Source: Hymenobacter latericoloratus
Lineage (GTDB): Bacteria; Bacteroidota; Bacteroidia; Cytophagales; Hymenobacteraceae
NCBI RefSeq assembly: GCF_014199535.1
Contig: NZ_JACHNV010000003.1
Coordinates: forward strand, 1-64,000
DNA length: 64,000 nucleotides
Reading direction: 5' to 3'
Shown: one piece after another, positions 7,733-13,931 of the stretch
Layout: every line of letters starts with the position of its first letter
Numbering within the stretch: position 1 is the stretch's first letter
Made by a program: the position numbers and the translations under genes
Notes under the pieces: generated by a model
Databases searched by the model: none
Told to the model about the DNA's origin: nothing
What the model saw: the letters and a program-made list of their open reading frames with translations, nothing else

Positions 7733-8584
7733 ATGAACCGAGAAATACGACAACGCATAGCCCACAGCACCCTTGATGCTTTGCAGCGAGGTAGCTACGA
7801 AAACCCAGCCGGCCAATGGATAGACCTCCGGGAATACCAGCAAGCCGCCGAAACCGGCAGCCACTTGTACCGCCCCGAAGACGGTGCTGACCTACTGCGC
7901 GAGTTTGACCAGCCTGCGGGCGAGCCGGCCGAAGTGCGGGTATGTCCGGCTACTACCCTCGAAGCGGCCGCAGGCCTGGTGGGCCAGTTCGAGCGGGTCG
8001 GTTGCCTGAACTTCGCTTCGGCTCGCAACCCCGGCGGCGGGTTTCTGGGCGGGAGTCAGGCCCAGGAAGAAAGCCTGGCGCGCTCCTCGGGTTTGTATCC
8101 GTGCCTGACGCAGTTCAAGGAAATGTACCGCCACAACAGCCTTCCCGGCAGCACCGGCCTCTACAGCGACTACCTGGTGTACTCGCCCCAGGTGCCCGTG
8201 CTGCGGGGCGAAGCAGGGGAGTGGCTACCCCAGCCCTTCCAGTTGGATGTGCTGACGGCCCCGGCCGTAAATGCCGGCGCCCTGCGGCGCAACTCCCCGG
8301 AGCTGCTACCCCAGCTGGAGCCCGTGATGCGCCACCGCTTGCGGCTGGTGCTGGCCGCGGCCGCCCGCCACGGCGTGGAGGCGCTGGTCCTCGGGGCCTG
8401 GGGCTGCGGGGTGTTCGGCAACGACCCAGCGCAGATAGCTGGGCTATTTGCCGAAGCCTTAGCTGACCCGGCTATCCGGGGCCGTTTCCGCCGCCTCGAC
8501 TTTGCCATTTTCGACCCCAAACCGCCCCACGCGGTACTAACAGCCTTTGAGCAGGAACTTCATTCTCTGATAGCGAAGGCCTAG
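7733..8584 (+). CDS. TIGR02452 family microbial poly(ADP-ribose) glycohydrolase
   Basis: A 283-residue protein of the TIGR02452/DUF2263 group, a macrodomain-like bacterial PARG family. The signature lies at residues 99-113, NPGGGFLGGSQAQEE, i.e. the GGG-X(n)-QEE loop with the catalytic glutamate pair 112-113. It is followed by LARSSGLYPCL, SPQVPVLR, a conserved TAPAVNAG, and LGAWGCGVFGNDP. The expected reaction is hydrolysis of ADP-ribose linkages in poly- or mono-ADP-ribosylated targets, protein or nucleic acid. The ATG at 7733 is preferred; the longer frame from 7670 adds an unconserved leader. It lies between rsr and the RNA array, so removal of ADP-ribose from RNA ends is an attractive but unproven role. 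Confidence 0.88.
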   Translation: MNREIRQRIAHSTLDALQRGSYENPAGQWIDLREYQQAAETGSHLYRPEDGADLLREFDQPAGEPAEVRVCPATTLEAAAGLVGQFERVGCLNFASARNPGGGFLGGSQAQEESLARSSGLYPCLTQFKEMYRHNSLPGSTGLYSDYLVYSPQVPVLRGEAGEWLPQPFQLDVLTAPAVNAGALRRNSPELLPQLEPVMRHRLRLVLAAAARHGVEALVLGAWGCGVFGNDPAQIAGLFAEALADPAIRGRFRRLDFAIFDPKPPHAVLTAFEQELHSLIAKA

Positions 8585-8885
8585 TAGAAATACAAACACG
8601 GTAGTAAGGAAGTGGTCAGGTGCTACTACCCCTGCAAAGAGGCCTAAATCTATCTGAAGCGTAGATTTTTTACAGTTTTTCGCATATCATAATCACCCGT
8701 TGTCACGTTCATACCCATGAAGTTTTCTTTTAAGCTCCTCGTATAATAACATAACTACTCCCAGAAGCCACGGCTTCTACTGCTTGGGACGGCGGCTGAC
8801 CACTTGATGGCTGCCGCCGGCCGGGGCGGCTCACCGCCGGAGCCCTGTGCTTCGGCGGACCGCTCCAAACCGGCTGACCTCTGCC
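8585..8885 (+). other. Leader of the RNA array with strong hairpins
   Basis: No coding frame. The first half is AT-rich and includes a TATAAT at 8742-8747 (weak promoter candidate). From 8763 the DNA turns GC-rich and folds: AGAAGC/GCTTCT with CACG loop (8763-8778), GGCGGC/GCCGCC around 8790-8819, and a 10-bp stem CCGCCGGAGC/GCTTCGGCGG with a CCTGT loop (8834-8858). It lacks the TGYCGTA and TACTTCG boxes of the seven following elements, so it may be a leader, an attenuator or a degenerate copy. Confidence 0.5.
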
Positions 8886-9013
8886 CGTTTGGGTGCCGTA
8901 GGCAGGCGTTACTTCGTCTTGGTTGAATACGCCGGTACTCCCGGTGTAGGGTTCGATTCCCATCCCGCAGCTCCGGCTGCGGGGTACTCGCCGGCCGCTA
9001 GTTGCCCCAAACG
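8886..9013 (+). ncRNA. Y RNA-like element 1 (T-arm plus closed acceptor stem)
   Basis: Outer helix CGTTTGGG (8886-8893) with CCCAAACG (9006-9013), 8 bp perfect. Conserved strand TGCCGTA (8894-8900) faces GCTAGTTGC (8997-9005). Inner helix GGCAGGCG (8901-8908) with CGCCGGCC (8989-8996), 7 of 8 pairs. Box TTACTTCG at 8909-8916. The insert has a T-loop TTCGATT (8952-8958) on a short stem with a bulge, then an 8-bp acceptor-like stem CCCGCAGC/GCTGCGGG (8964-8983) closed by TCCG. Only GTACT separates this stem from the inner helix, so a D-arm is missing. Assignment as a Ro60-binding Y RNA is inferred from layout and context. Confidence 0.7.
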
Positions 9014-9039
9014 CCGAGGTTCAGCCGAAAAATCACCCC

Positions 9040-9185
9040 GCCGGGTGTCGTAGCGCAGCGTTCCTTCGGGTCGCCCGTTCGATTCGGGCCAGTCCAACCC
9101 CGTTTTTACCTTGGGCTGTAGCTCAGCTGGTTAGAGCAGAACAGCCTTCGGGCCGGTCATTTCGCTGCTCGTTGGTTGCCCCGGC
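9040..9185 (+). ncRNA. Y RNA-like element 2 with tRNA-like module
   Basis: Outer helix GCCGGG (9040-9045) with CCCGGC (9180-9185). TGTCGTA (9046-9052) faces GTTGGTTGC (9171-9179). Inner helix GCGCAGCG (9053-9060) with CGCTGCTC (9163-9170), 7 of 8 pairs. Box TTCCTTCG (9061-9068), the only copy with C in place of A. The module has a 5-bp T-stem GCCCG/CGGGC with loop TTCGATT (9073-9089), an acceptor-like stem CAGTCCAA/TTGGGCTG (9090-9118) closed by a 13-base loop, TA, and a tRNA-type D-arm GCTC/GAGC (9121-9137). A GCC-TTCG-GGC hairpin (9144-9153) follows the D-arm. Confidence 0.75.
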
Positions 9186-9199
9186 AGGTTACCTTTTTT

Positions 9200-9353
9200 C
9201 CGTGGGAGTGGGTGCCGTAACCAGGCCCTACTTCGCGCTCTTAACGCCCAGGTCGCGGGTTCGAATCCCGCTGGTGGCTGCTTCGGCAGTTGCTGTAGCT
9301 CAATCAGGTAGAGCAGGACAGTAGGCCCGGCGCTTGTTGCCCCACCCCCGCGG
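9200..9353 (+). ncRNA. Y RNA-like element 3 with tRNA-like module
   Basis: Outer helix of 13 positions, CCGTGGGAGTGGG (9200-9212) with CCCACCCCCGCGG (9341-9353), one mismatch. TGCCGTA (9213-9219) faces GCTTGTTGC (9332-9340). Inner helix ACCAGGCC (9220-9227) with GGCCCGGC (9324-9331), 6 of 8 pairs. Box CTACTTCG (9228-9235). The module has T-stem GCGGG/CCCGC with loop TTCGAAT (9255-9271), a 10-bp acceptor-like stem TGGTGGCTGC/GCAGTTGCTG (9272-9295, with G-U pairs) capped by TTCG, then TA and D-arm GCTC/GAGC (9298-9314). The order T-acceptor-D is a circular permutation of tRNA. Confidence 0.78.
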
Positions 9354-9362
9354 AAAACAACA

Positions 9363-9508
9363 AGGTGAGTGTCGTAGGAAAGCGGTACTTCGTCGGTTGG
9401 CCTTCTGTGGCCCGCGGGTTCGAATCCCGTCTTGCCCGTCCGCGGGTAAGTGGCTGAGTGGTTGAAAGCACCCAGTTTACAGAACGCTTTCCGTTTATTA
9501 CCTCACCT
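9363..9508 (+). ncRNA. Y RNA-like element 4 with tRNA-Ser-like module
   Basis: Outer helix AGGTGAG (9363-9369) with CTCACCT (9502-9508), perfect. TGTCGTA (9370-9376) faces GTTTATTAC (9493-9501). Inner helix GGAAAGCG (9377-9384) with CGCTTTCC (9485-9492), 8 of 8. Box GTACTTCG (9385-9392). The module has T-stem GCGGG/CCCGT with loop TTCGAAT (9414-9430), acceptor-like stem CTTGCCCG/CGGGTAAG (9431-9450) capped by TCCG, then TG and a D-arm GCT/AGC (9453-9469) like that of tRNA-Ser or tRNA-Leu. Here the Y position is T and its partner is A, the compensating pair. Confidence 0.78.
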
Positions 9509-9516
9509 CTAATATC

Positions 9517-9669
9517 ATCTGTTCGGGTGCCGTAGGGCGGCCATACTTCGCATTTGCTTTGCCCGGGTCGTGGGTTCGAATCCCACCAGCTGCTACCCTC
9601 GGGTAGGGGCTGTAGCTCAGCTAGGTAGAGCAGGATACAGGGGCCGCCCGCCTGTTGCCCCGAACAGAT
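9517..9669 (+). ncRNA. Y RNA-like element 5 with tRNA-like module
   Basis: The best-preserved copy. Outer helix ATCTGTTCGGG (9517-9527) with CCCGAACAGAT (9659-9669), 11 bp perfect. TGCCGTA (9528-9534) faces GCCTGTTGC (9650-9658). Inner helix GGGCGGCC (9535-9542) with GGCCGCCC (9642-9649), 8 of 8. Box ATACTTCG (9543-9550). The module has T-stem GTGGG/CCCAC with loop TTCGAAT (9570-9586), an 11-position acceptor-like stem CAGCTGCTACC/GGTAGGGGCTG (9587-9612, one mismatch) with loop CTCG, then TA and D-arm GCTC/GAGC (9615-9631). Confidence 0.8.
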
Positions 9670-9685
9670 ATAATTGATTACTCCC

Positions 9686-9770
9686 GAGCGGCCGGCTGGT
9701 GTCGTAGGGCAGGCATACTTCGTCTGAAAAACCTAAGGGCTTGTCCGCTTTATTACTCTGACGGTTGCTC
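9686..9770 (+). ncRNA. Y RNA-like element 6, minimal (no tRNA-like module)
   Basis: Outer helix GAGCGGCCGGCTGG (9686-9699) with TCTGACGGTTGCTC (9757-9770), 12 of 14 pairs. TGTCGTA (9700-9706) faces GCTTTATTAC (9747-9756). Inner helix GGGCAGGC (9707-9714) with GCTTGTCC (9739-9746), 8 of 8 counting G-U. Box ATACTTCG (9715-9722). Instead of a tRNA-like module the inner helix is closed by a simple A-rich loop, so this is the bare stem of the design (85 bases). Confidence 0.68.
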
Positions 9771-9777
9771 CTTTTTC

Positions 9778-9878
9778 TTCCGCTTTCGGATGCCGTAGGG
9801 TCGCGTTACTTCGGCCTGACTGCGGGTGCACACCCACCCCTCAGGATACGCCGCCCGCCCGTTGCTCCGTCGCCGGAA
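9778..9878 (+). ncRNA. Y RNA-like element 7, hairpin in place of tRNA module
   Basis: Outer helix is interrupted: TTCCG (9778-9782) with CGGAA (9874-9878), and CGGA (9787-9790) with TCCG (9866-9869). TGCCGTA (9791-9797) faces GCCCGTTGC (9857-9865). Inner helix GGGTCGCG (9798-9805) with CGCCGCCC (9849-9856), 7 of 8. Box TTACTTCG (9806-9813). The insert is a plain hairpin (CCTGA/TCAGG outside, GGGT/ACCC inside), not tRNA-like. It ends 27 bases before the rtcB start codon and could affect rtcB translation. Confidence 0.66.
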
Positions 9879-9905
9879 ATTTCTTTCAAATACATTTTAC
9901 CTCGC

Positions 9906-11309
9906 ATGGCCTCACAACTACGCGGCAACGACCTTCGGCAGCTTGGCTTCCCGGAGGGTCGTGCCATCGGACTCGCGCTGGCGCAACTGCAGCGCAAACA
10001 CCTCAAAAAACTCTCTCAAACCGACCAGCTCACGCTCCTGAAAAGCCTGCTGGCCGACCCTACTACCTACCTCACCCACCTCGACTGGAGCCACACGGCT
10101 GCCGCGTTGCTACCCCCGCCCAGCCGGCACATTGCCCTCTCCGAGCGCAAGGAATACGCCGTGTTCGGGGCCGAGTACATCGAGCAGGGCGCCATCCATC
10201 AGATGGAAACGGCCATGAAGCTGCCCGTTACCGTGGCCGGGGCCCTCATGCCCGATGCCCACCACGGCTACGGCCTGCCCATTGGCGGGGTGCTGGCCAC
10301 CGATAACGCTGTAATTCCCTACGCCGTGGGCGTGGACATTGGCTGCCGCATGGCCCTTTCAGTATTTCCACTACCCCCGAAGTTTCTGGACCAGCGGGTG
10401 CAGGAGCTGCGCAAGCTGCTGCTGGAGTACACCAAGTTCGGTAACCGCGACGTATTCCGCCACGGTCAGAAGCTGGGCCACGCCGTCCTCGACCGTGCCG
10501 AGTTCCAGGAAATCCCCTTCCTGCGCAACAAGCTCGACACGGCCGCCGCGCAAATCGGCTCCTCCGGAGGCGGCAACCACTTCGTGGAGTGGGGCGTGGT
10601 CGACATCACCGACCCCAGCAACGAGCTAGGGGTGCCCGTGGGTCAGTATCTGGGGCTGCTTTCGCACTCTGGTTCCCGCGGCCTGGGCGCCAGCATCGCC
10701 AACCACTACACCAAGCTGGCCCAGGATACCTGCCAGTTGCCCGCCGAAGCCCGCCACCTCGCCTGGCTAAGCCTCGACACCGAAGCCGGGCAGGAGTACT
10801 GGGCCGCTATGAACCTAGCCGGTGACTACGCCTCGGCCTGCCACCACCAGATTCATCAGCGCCTGGCTAAAGCCCTCGGCGAGCGGCCCCTGGCCAAAGT
10901 GGAAAACCACCATAACTTCGCCTGGAAAGAGCGCCTCCTCGGCGGCCAGGAAGTGGTCGTTCACCGCAAAGGGGCTACCCCGGCTGGTAAAGGCGTACTC
11001 GGTATCATCCCCGGCTCCATGACGGCCCCCGGCTTCATTGTGCGGGGGAGGGGCGAGGCGGCCTCGTTGGCCTCCGCTTCCCACGGGGCGGGCCGGCAGA
11101 TGTCGCGCACCCTGGCCAAGCAGGAATTGGGCGAGGCGGAGGTGCGCCGCTACCTCCAGCAACACGGCGTAGAGCTACTAGGCGGCGGTGTGGACGAAGC
11201 GCCCCAGGCCTACAAAGACATTCACCAGGTCATGCAAAGCCAAACCGAGCTGGTGGACATACTGGGTTCCTTCTCGCCGCGCATTGTGCGTATGGAGGGC
11301 GGCGTCTAG
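9906..11309 (+). CDS. rtcB: RtcB RNA-splicing ligase
   Basis: A 467-residue RtcB. The enzyme joins RNA 2',3'-cyclic phosphate or 3'-phosphate ends to 5'-OH ends using GTP and Mn2+. Visible motifs: DAHHGYGLPIGG (117-128), GVDIGC with metal-binding Cys147, GGGNHF (221-226), SHSGSRG (253-259), VENHHNFAW (332-340), VHRKGATPA (352-360), and SASHGAGR with the guanylylated His393. The ATG at 9906 begins a normal RtcB start; the longer frame from 9765 runs into the RNA array and is not credible. RtcA and archease are not present nearby. It is last in the locus, followed by a terminator at 11370. Confidence 0.95.
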   Translation: MASQLRGNDLRQLGFPEGRAIGLALAQLQRKHLKKLSQTDQLTLLKSLLADPTTYLTHLDWSHTAAALLPPPSRHIALSERKEYAVFGAEYIEQGAIHQMETAMKLPVTVAGALMPDAHHGYGLPIGGVLATDNAVIPYAVGVDIGCRMALSVFPLPPKFLDQRVQELRKLLLEYTKFGNRDVFRHGQKLGHAVLDRAEFQEIPFLRNKLDTAAAQIGSSGGGNHFVEWGVVDITDPSNELGVPVGQYLGLLSHSGSRGLGASIANHYTKLAQDTCQLPAEARHLAWLSLDTEAGQEYWAAMNLAGDYASACHHQIHQRLAKALGERPLAKVENHHNFAWKERLLGGQEVVVHRKGATPAGKGVLGIIPGSMTAPGFIVRGRGEAASLASASHGAGRQMSRTLAKQELGEAEVRRYLQQHGVELLGGGVDEAPQAYKDIHQVMQSQTELVDILGSFSPRIVRMEGGV

Positions 11310-11369
11310 CTATCAGCAGGCGTCGGCAACGCAGTCGGAGTTGCCTGCTTCCCCGCCCACCAACATAAA

Positions 11370-11409
11370 AATAGCCCCAGTCCCGCTTCGCGTCGGGGCT
11401 GGGGCTATT
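11370..11409 (+). terminator. Stem-loop terminator after rtcB
   Basis: AATAGCCCCAGTCCCG (11370-11385) pairs with CGGGGCTGGGGCTATT (11394-11409), 16 positions with one G-U pair, loop CTTCGCGT. The T-run after it is weak, but position and stem strength fit the end of the RNA-repair transcript. Confidence 0.65.
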
Positions 11410-11952
11410 CATATAAAGTCAGCAGAAACAGTTAGTGCGGGAAAGCTCAGGCATTATGGGCGATGACGCCGATGACGATACACTACTACCGGCTGGGCAG
11501 AGGCACCTGCGAACAAACCTGGCCCGTGGTTCGGCCGGGGAAAGGCGGGTAGTAAATCAGCCAGCAATAACAAGGCTACCGCAGTAGCCGCCAAGTTGGG
11601 GATAGAGCCGGAGGAATTCATAGGAGGCGGAGTAAAGCATACGGAATGTGAGCAGTTGCCTACGGCCGGTGTGTGAACCTGAGGAAGTATGGAATAGGGC
11701 GGGGAAGCTAGCACCGGCAGACACAAAAAGAGCCCTATAGTAACTAGCTCTTTTATATACGAAAACAAAGGTATTAATGGATTGGCAGGGTAGTGAAAAT
11801 TTTGGTATGAACCGCGCTTGGCGCCCGATGAACAATGCTTTAATGCCTACTAATCAGCTAAAAGGCCAGGTAGAAATACTGCTTCGGGTAAGAGTTATAA
11901 ATAGTATTTAATTTATTCTACTCACCCCAAAGCGGGCTGGGCAATCCAGTAA
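11410..11952. other. Intergenic stretch with a bidirectional stem-loop
   Basis: No convincing gene. An AAAAGAGC/GCTCTTTT stem at 11726-11754 with flanking A and T runs could terminate in either direction. On the minus strand TACCTTTG (11766-11773) fits the -7 box, but the frame that follows has only a TTG start. Its product (two hydrophobic stretches, Pro-rich) is unconvincing. Confidence 0.4.
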
Positions 11953-12513
11953 TTAACCCCGCTTGATTGCCCCTTTGCGCCCAGTAGCTTCCGTTGAAGA
12001 GGAGGTTAGAATACGCTCTATTTCAGCTGCTTCCGCAAGTAGGGCAGCTTGCCGTGCCTGCAGCAAGGCCTGGGCACTACTGCCGCTGCGCAAAAGCTCC
12101 GCACGAGCCTCCGAGGCAAACTCATGCAGCCAGGAAGGAGGCGTGCTGCCAGCCGGGGCCACCACCGCCGTAAGGGTAGGAAGCGCTGCCAGCCGACGAC
12201 GCGCCCATACGGCCCGTTCGGGCAGCCGGCGTAGCTCTGCCGCAAGCTGCTCGGCTCGGTGCTGGCACGTTTGCTGGTGCTGGCGCAAGGCGGCAGCATC
12301 TGGTGCCTCGGCGGCCGGTTCAGAGGGGGTAGCCTGCTGAGCCAGGGTAAGGGCTGCCTGGGGCAGCGACGCCCGCAAGGGGAGTCGGCGCACTCCGCGC
12401 TCTACCTGCGAGACCATGGCTTTGCCCAAGCACAGACAGCGGCCCAAACCTGCCTGGCTCAGGCCAAACCATGCCCGCAGAGCAGGCAGCAGGGTAAGTG
12501 GTTCAGTTTTCAT
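11953..12513 (-). CDS. XRE-like helix-turn-helix protein with coiled-coil tail
   Basis: A 186-residue protein. An N-terminal Cro/CI-type HTH (about 5-42) reads LRAWFGLSQAGLGRCLCLGKAMVSQVERGVRRLP. The rest is Ala/Arg/Leu/Gln-rich, helical and probably coiled-coil (about 60-180), with no known enzymatic motif. Such solo HTH proteins usually regulate themselves and neighbours. The ATG at 12513 places the HTH at the N-terminus; the longer frame to 12594 reads through AT-rich promoter DNA. A 13-bp-arm palindrome lies 64 bases upstream and is the obvious candidate binding site. Confidence 0.7.
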   Translation of the reverse strand: MKTEPLTLLPALRAWFGLSQAGLGRCLCLGKAMVSQVERGVRRLPLRASLPQAALTLAQQATPSEPAAEAPDAAALRQHQQTCQHRAEQLAAELRRLPERAVWARRRLAALPTLTAVVAPAGSTPPSWLHEFASEARAELLRSGSSAQALLQARQAALLAEAAEIERILTSSSTEATGRKGAIKRG

Positions 12514-12576
12514 TTTTGCGACACTGCTTTTCTCTATTCGTAACGTTGAAAAATGAGAAGCAGTTGCCTTGCTTAG

Positions 12577-12615
12577 TTGCTTTATAATTAACAAAAGTTA
12601 AAAATTATAAAGCAA
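12577..12615. promoter_or_regulatory. 39-bp palindrome, likely autoregulatory operator
   Basis: TTGCTTTATAATT (12577-12589) and AATTATAAAGCAA (12603-12615) are perfect 13-bp arms. The 13-base spacer itself has AAC/GTT symmetry. It is AT-rich and lies 64 bases upstream of the XRE-like start codon. It may be an operator or an mRNA hairpin; the centre AACAAAAGTT adds symmetry expected of a protein site. Confidence 0.65.
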
Positions 12616-12930
12616 TAGCCTCGTCGCTTGCCGCCTTGGTGGGTGTAGTGTAGTCCCGGAGCCAGAACCCGCCCGAAGCAAGTGCACGGACTGAACCCGA
12701 AGCAGGCGCGTCAAGGTAAGAAAATAGAGGACACCTAGCGGCTGTTAGCTTCTTTAGCTAAGAGCTACTCCTGACAGAAAAATGGCCTTGTGACTGGCTT
12801 CCCAAATTAGTAAAGCTCTCAGCACAAGGAATTGGCCGCAGGTTCCTAGATTTCCGGCCGCTACTCCCGGTACGAGGGGTAGCGGCCGGCCATTCCCACG
12901 CGTCGGCCCCGCTCTGATTTCTCAGCTAGT
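12616..12930. other. Intergenic stretch with two hairpins
   Basis: No coding frame. It holds a small stem TTAGCT/AGCTAA near 12747 and a strong 11-bp stem CCGGCCGCTAC (12854-12864) with GTAGCGGCCGG (12879-12889), 41 bases before the OsmC start. The second may be a 5' leader structure. No clear promoter box seen. Confidence 0.45.
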
Positions 12931-13359
12931 ATGACTACTTCCGCTATTAAGCGAACCGCTGCTGCCCGCTGGCAGGGCCGCGGCACGGATGGTGCCGGGC
13001 AGCTTACCACCGGCAGCACAATTCTGCAAGGCGCCCGCTACAGCTACCTCACCCGCTTCGAGGAAGGCATCGGGACCAACCCCGAGGAGCTGATTGCAGC
13101 TGCGCACGCGGGCTGCTTTGCCATGAAGCTGGCCTTCAACCTGCAGGCTGCTGGCTTTGCGGCCGACTACATTGACGCGCGCTGTGAAGTAGTGCTGCAG
13201 GATGGCTGTATCAGCGCCTCGCACCTAACAATAAGTGCCGGCGTACCGGGCCTGAACCTGGCTCGCTTTCAGGAAATGGTGGACGATGCCCGGCAGAACT
13301 GTCCCGTGTCGCAGGTGCTACGGGCCGATATTCACTGCACCGCTCACTTAACCCAATAG
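12931..13359 (+). CDS. OsmC family peroxiredoxin
   Basis: A 142-residue OsmC/Ohr-type protein that reduces organic hydroperoxides with a cysteine pair. Cys62 lies in AAAHAGCFAMKLAF and Cys124 in ARQNCPVSQVL, the two conserved positions. It begins KRTAAARWQGRG and has ISAGVPGL in the middle, as in the OsmC subgroup. It stands alone, head to tail with nothing close; the convergent MOSC gene ends 24 bases later. Cytoplasmic. Confidence 0.92.
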   Translation: MTTSAIKRTAAARWQGRGTDGAGQLTTGSTILQGARYSYLTRFEEGIGTNPEELIAAAHAGCFAMKLAFNLQAAGFAADYIDARCEVVLQDGCISASHLTISAGVPGLNLARFQEMVDDARQNCPVSQVLRADIHCTAHLTQ

Positions 13360-13382
13360 GGTAGGGGTAGTTTCGCTTGCTG

Positions 13383-13931
13383 CTAGGTTGCCGCAGGGGA
13401 GGAGGTGGCAGCAGGCGTCGGCTCCAGATATACGGCGTCGCCGACCCGGATGCGGCCGCCCTGTACAATGCGGGCCGTAAGACCCCCGTGTCCGCGCATG
13501 GCGTTGTAACCGCCCGGGCCCAGCTCTTCCTCCATGCGCGAGCAGGGGTGGCACTCGCCGGTGATATCCAGGATAGCCTCTTCGCCGATGCGGATGCGAC
13601 GGTTTTTCAGGGCCAGCAGGTTCAGGCCGCTGACTACCAGGTTACGGCGGAGGCGGCCCGGCTCTACCGGCTCGGTGAGCCCCAGAAAGCCGGCCACGGC
13701 GGCCAGGTGCTCGTGCTGCACCAACGTGACCTGGCGCTTGCCGCCGGGTTTGGGGCGGGCGTGGTCGCCCAGCAAGTGGCGGTCGGTTTCCAAGGTGGCC
13801 TCGGGCACCGCCTGTAGGGGCTGGCGCCGGGCCGGGCGCAGCCCAATCCACTCTAGGCGGCCTACCTGCGGCAAGGTGCCCAGCAGCTGGGCGATAGTGG
13901 ACTTGTCGTCGCCAACGAAAGGGAAAGGCAT
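13383..13931 (-). CDS. MOSC domain protein
   Basis: A 182-residue MOSC-fold protein. Typical segments are VGRLEWIGLRPARRQP (N-terminal barrel), TLETDRHLLGDHARP, RQVTLVQHEHLAAVA, LRRNLVVSGLNLLAL, and the MOSC Cys motif ITGECHPCSRMEEELGPGGYNAMRGHGG. MOSC proteins transfer sulfur or handle N-hydroxylated substrates via the molybdenum cofactor; the precise role of this small type is not known. The ATG at 13931 is chosen because MOSC similarity begins there. The frame continues upstream into a membrane-protein remnant. Confidence 0.88.
   Translation of the reverse strand: MPFPFVGDDKSTIAQLLGTLPQVGRLEWIGLRPARRQPLQAVPEATLETDRHLLGDHARPKPGGKRQVTLVQHEHLAAVAGFLGLTEPVEPGRLRRNLVVSGLNLLALKNRRIRIGEEAILDITGECHPCSRMEEELGPGGYNAMRGHGGLTARIVQGGRIRVGDAVYLEPTPAATSSPAAT

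Noticed and set aside
9070..9631. Ordinary tRNA genes in the 9.0-9.7 kb region
   Set aside because: T- and D-arms are present, but in the order T then D. No 5' acceptor strand pairs with a 3' strand in normal tRNA order, and no anticodon arm lies between D and T. The permuted Y RNA-like reading explains all parts.
8886..9878. CRISPR array or simple tandem repeats
   Set aside because: Units are spaced about 155 bases and share only short boxes; the helices differ by compensating changes. There are no identical direct repeats and no cas genes.
9765..9905. N-terminal extension of RtcB
   Set aside because: The extra codons are translated from Y RNA-like element 7. RtcB similarity begins at the ATG at 9906.
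11454..11768. Small secreted protein on the minus strand
   Set aside because: Although two hydrophobic stretches and a -7 box exist, the start is TTG inside that box, the product is low in conserved features, and a stem-loop sits at its beginning.
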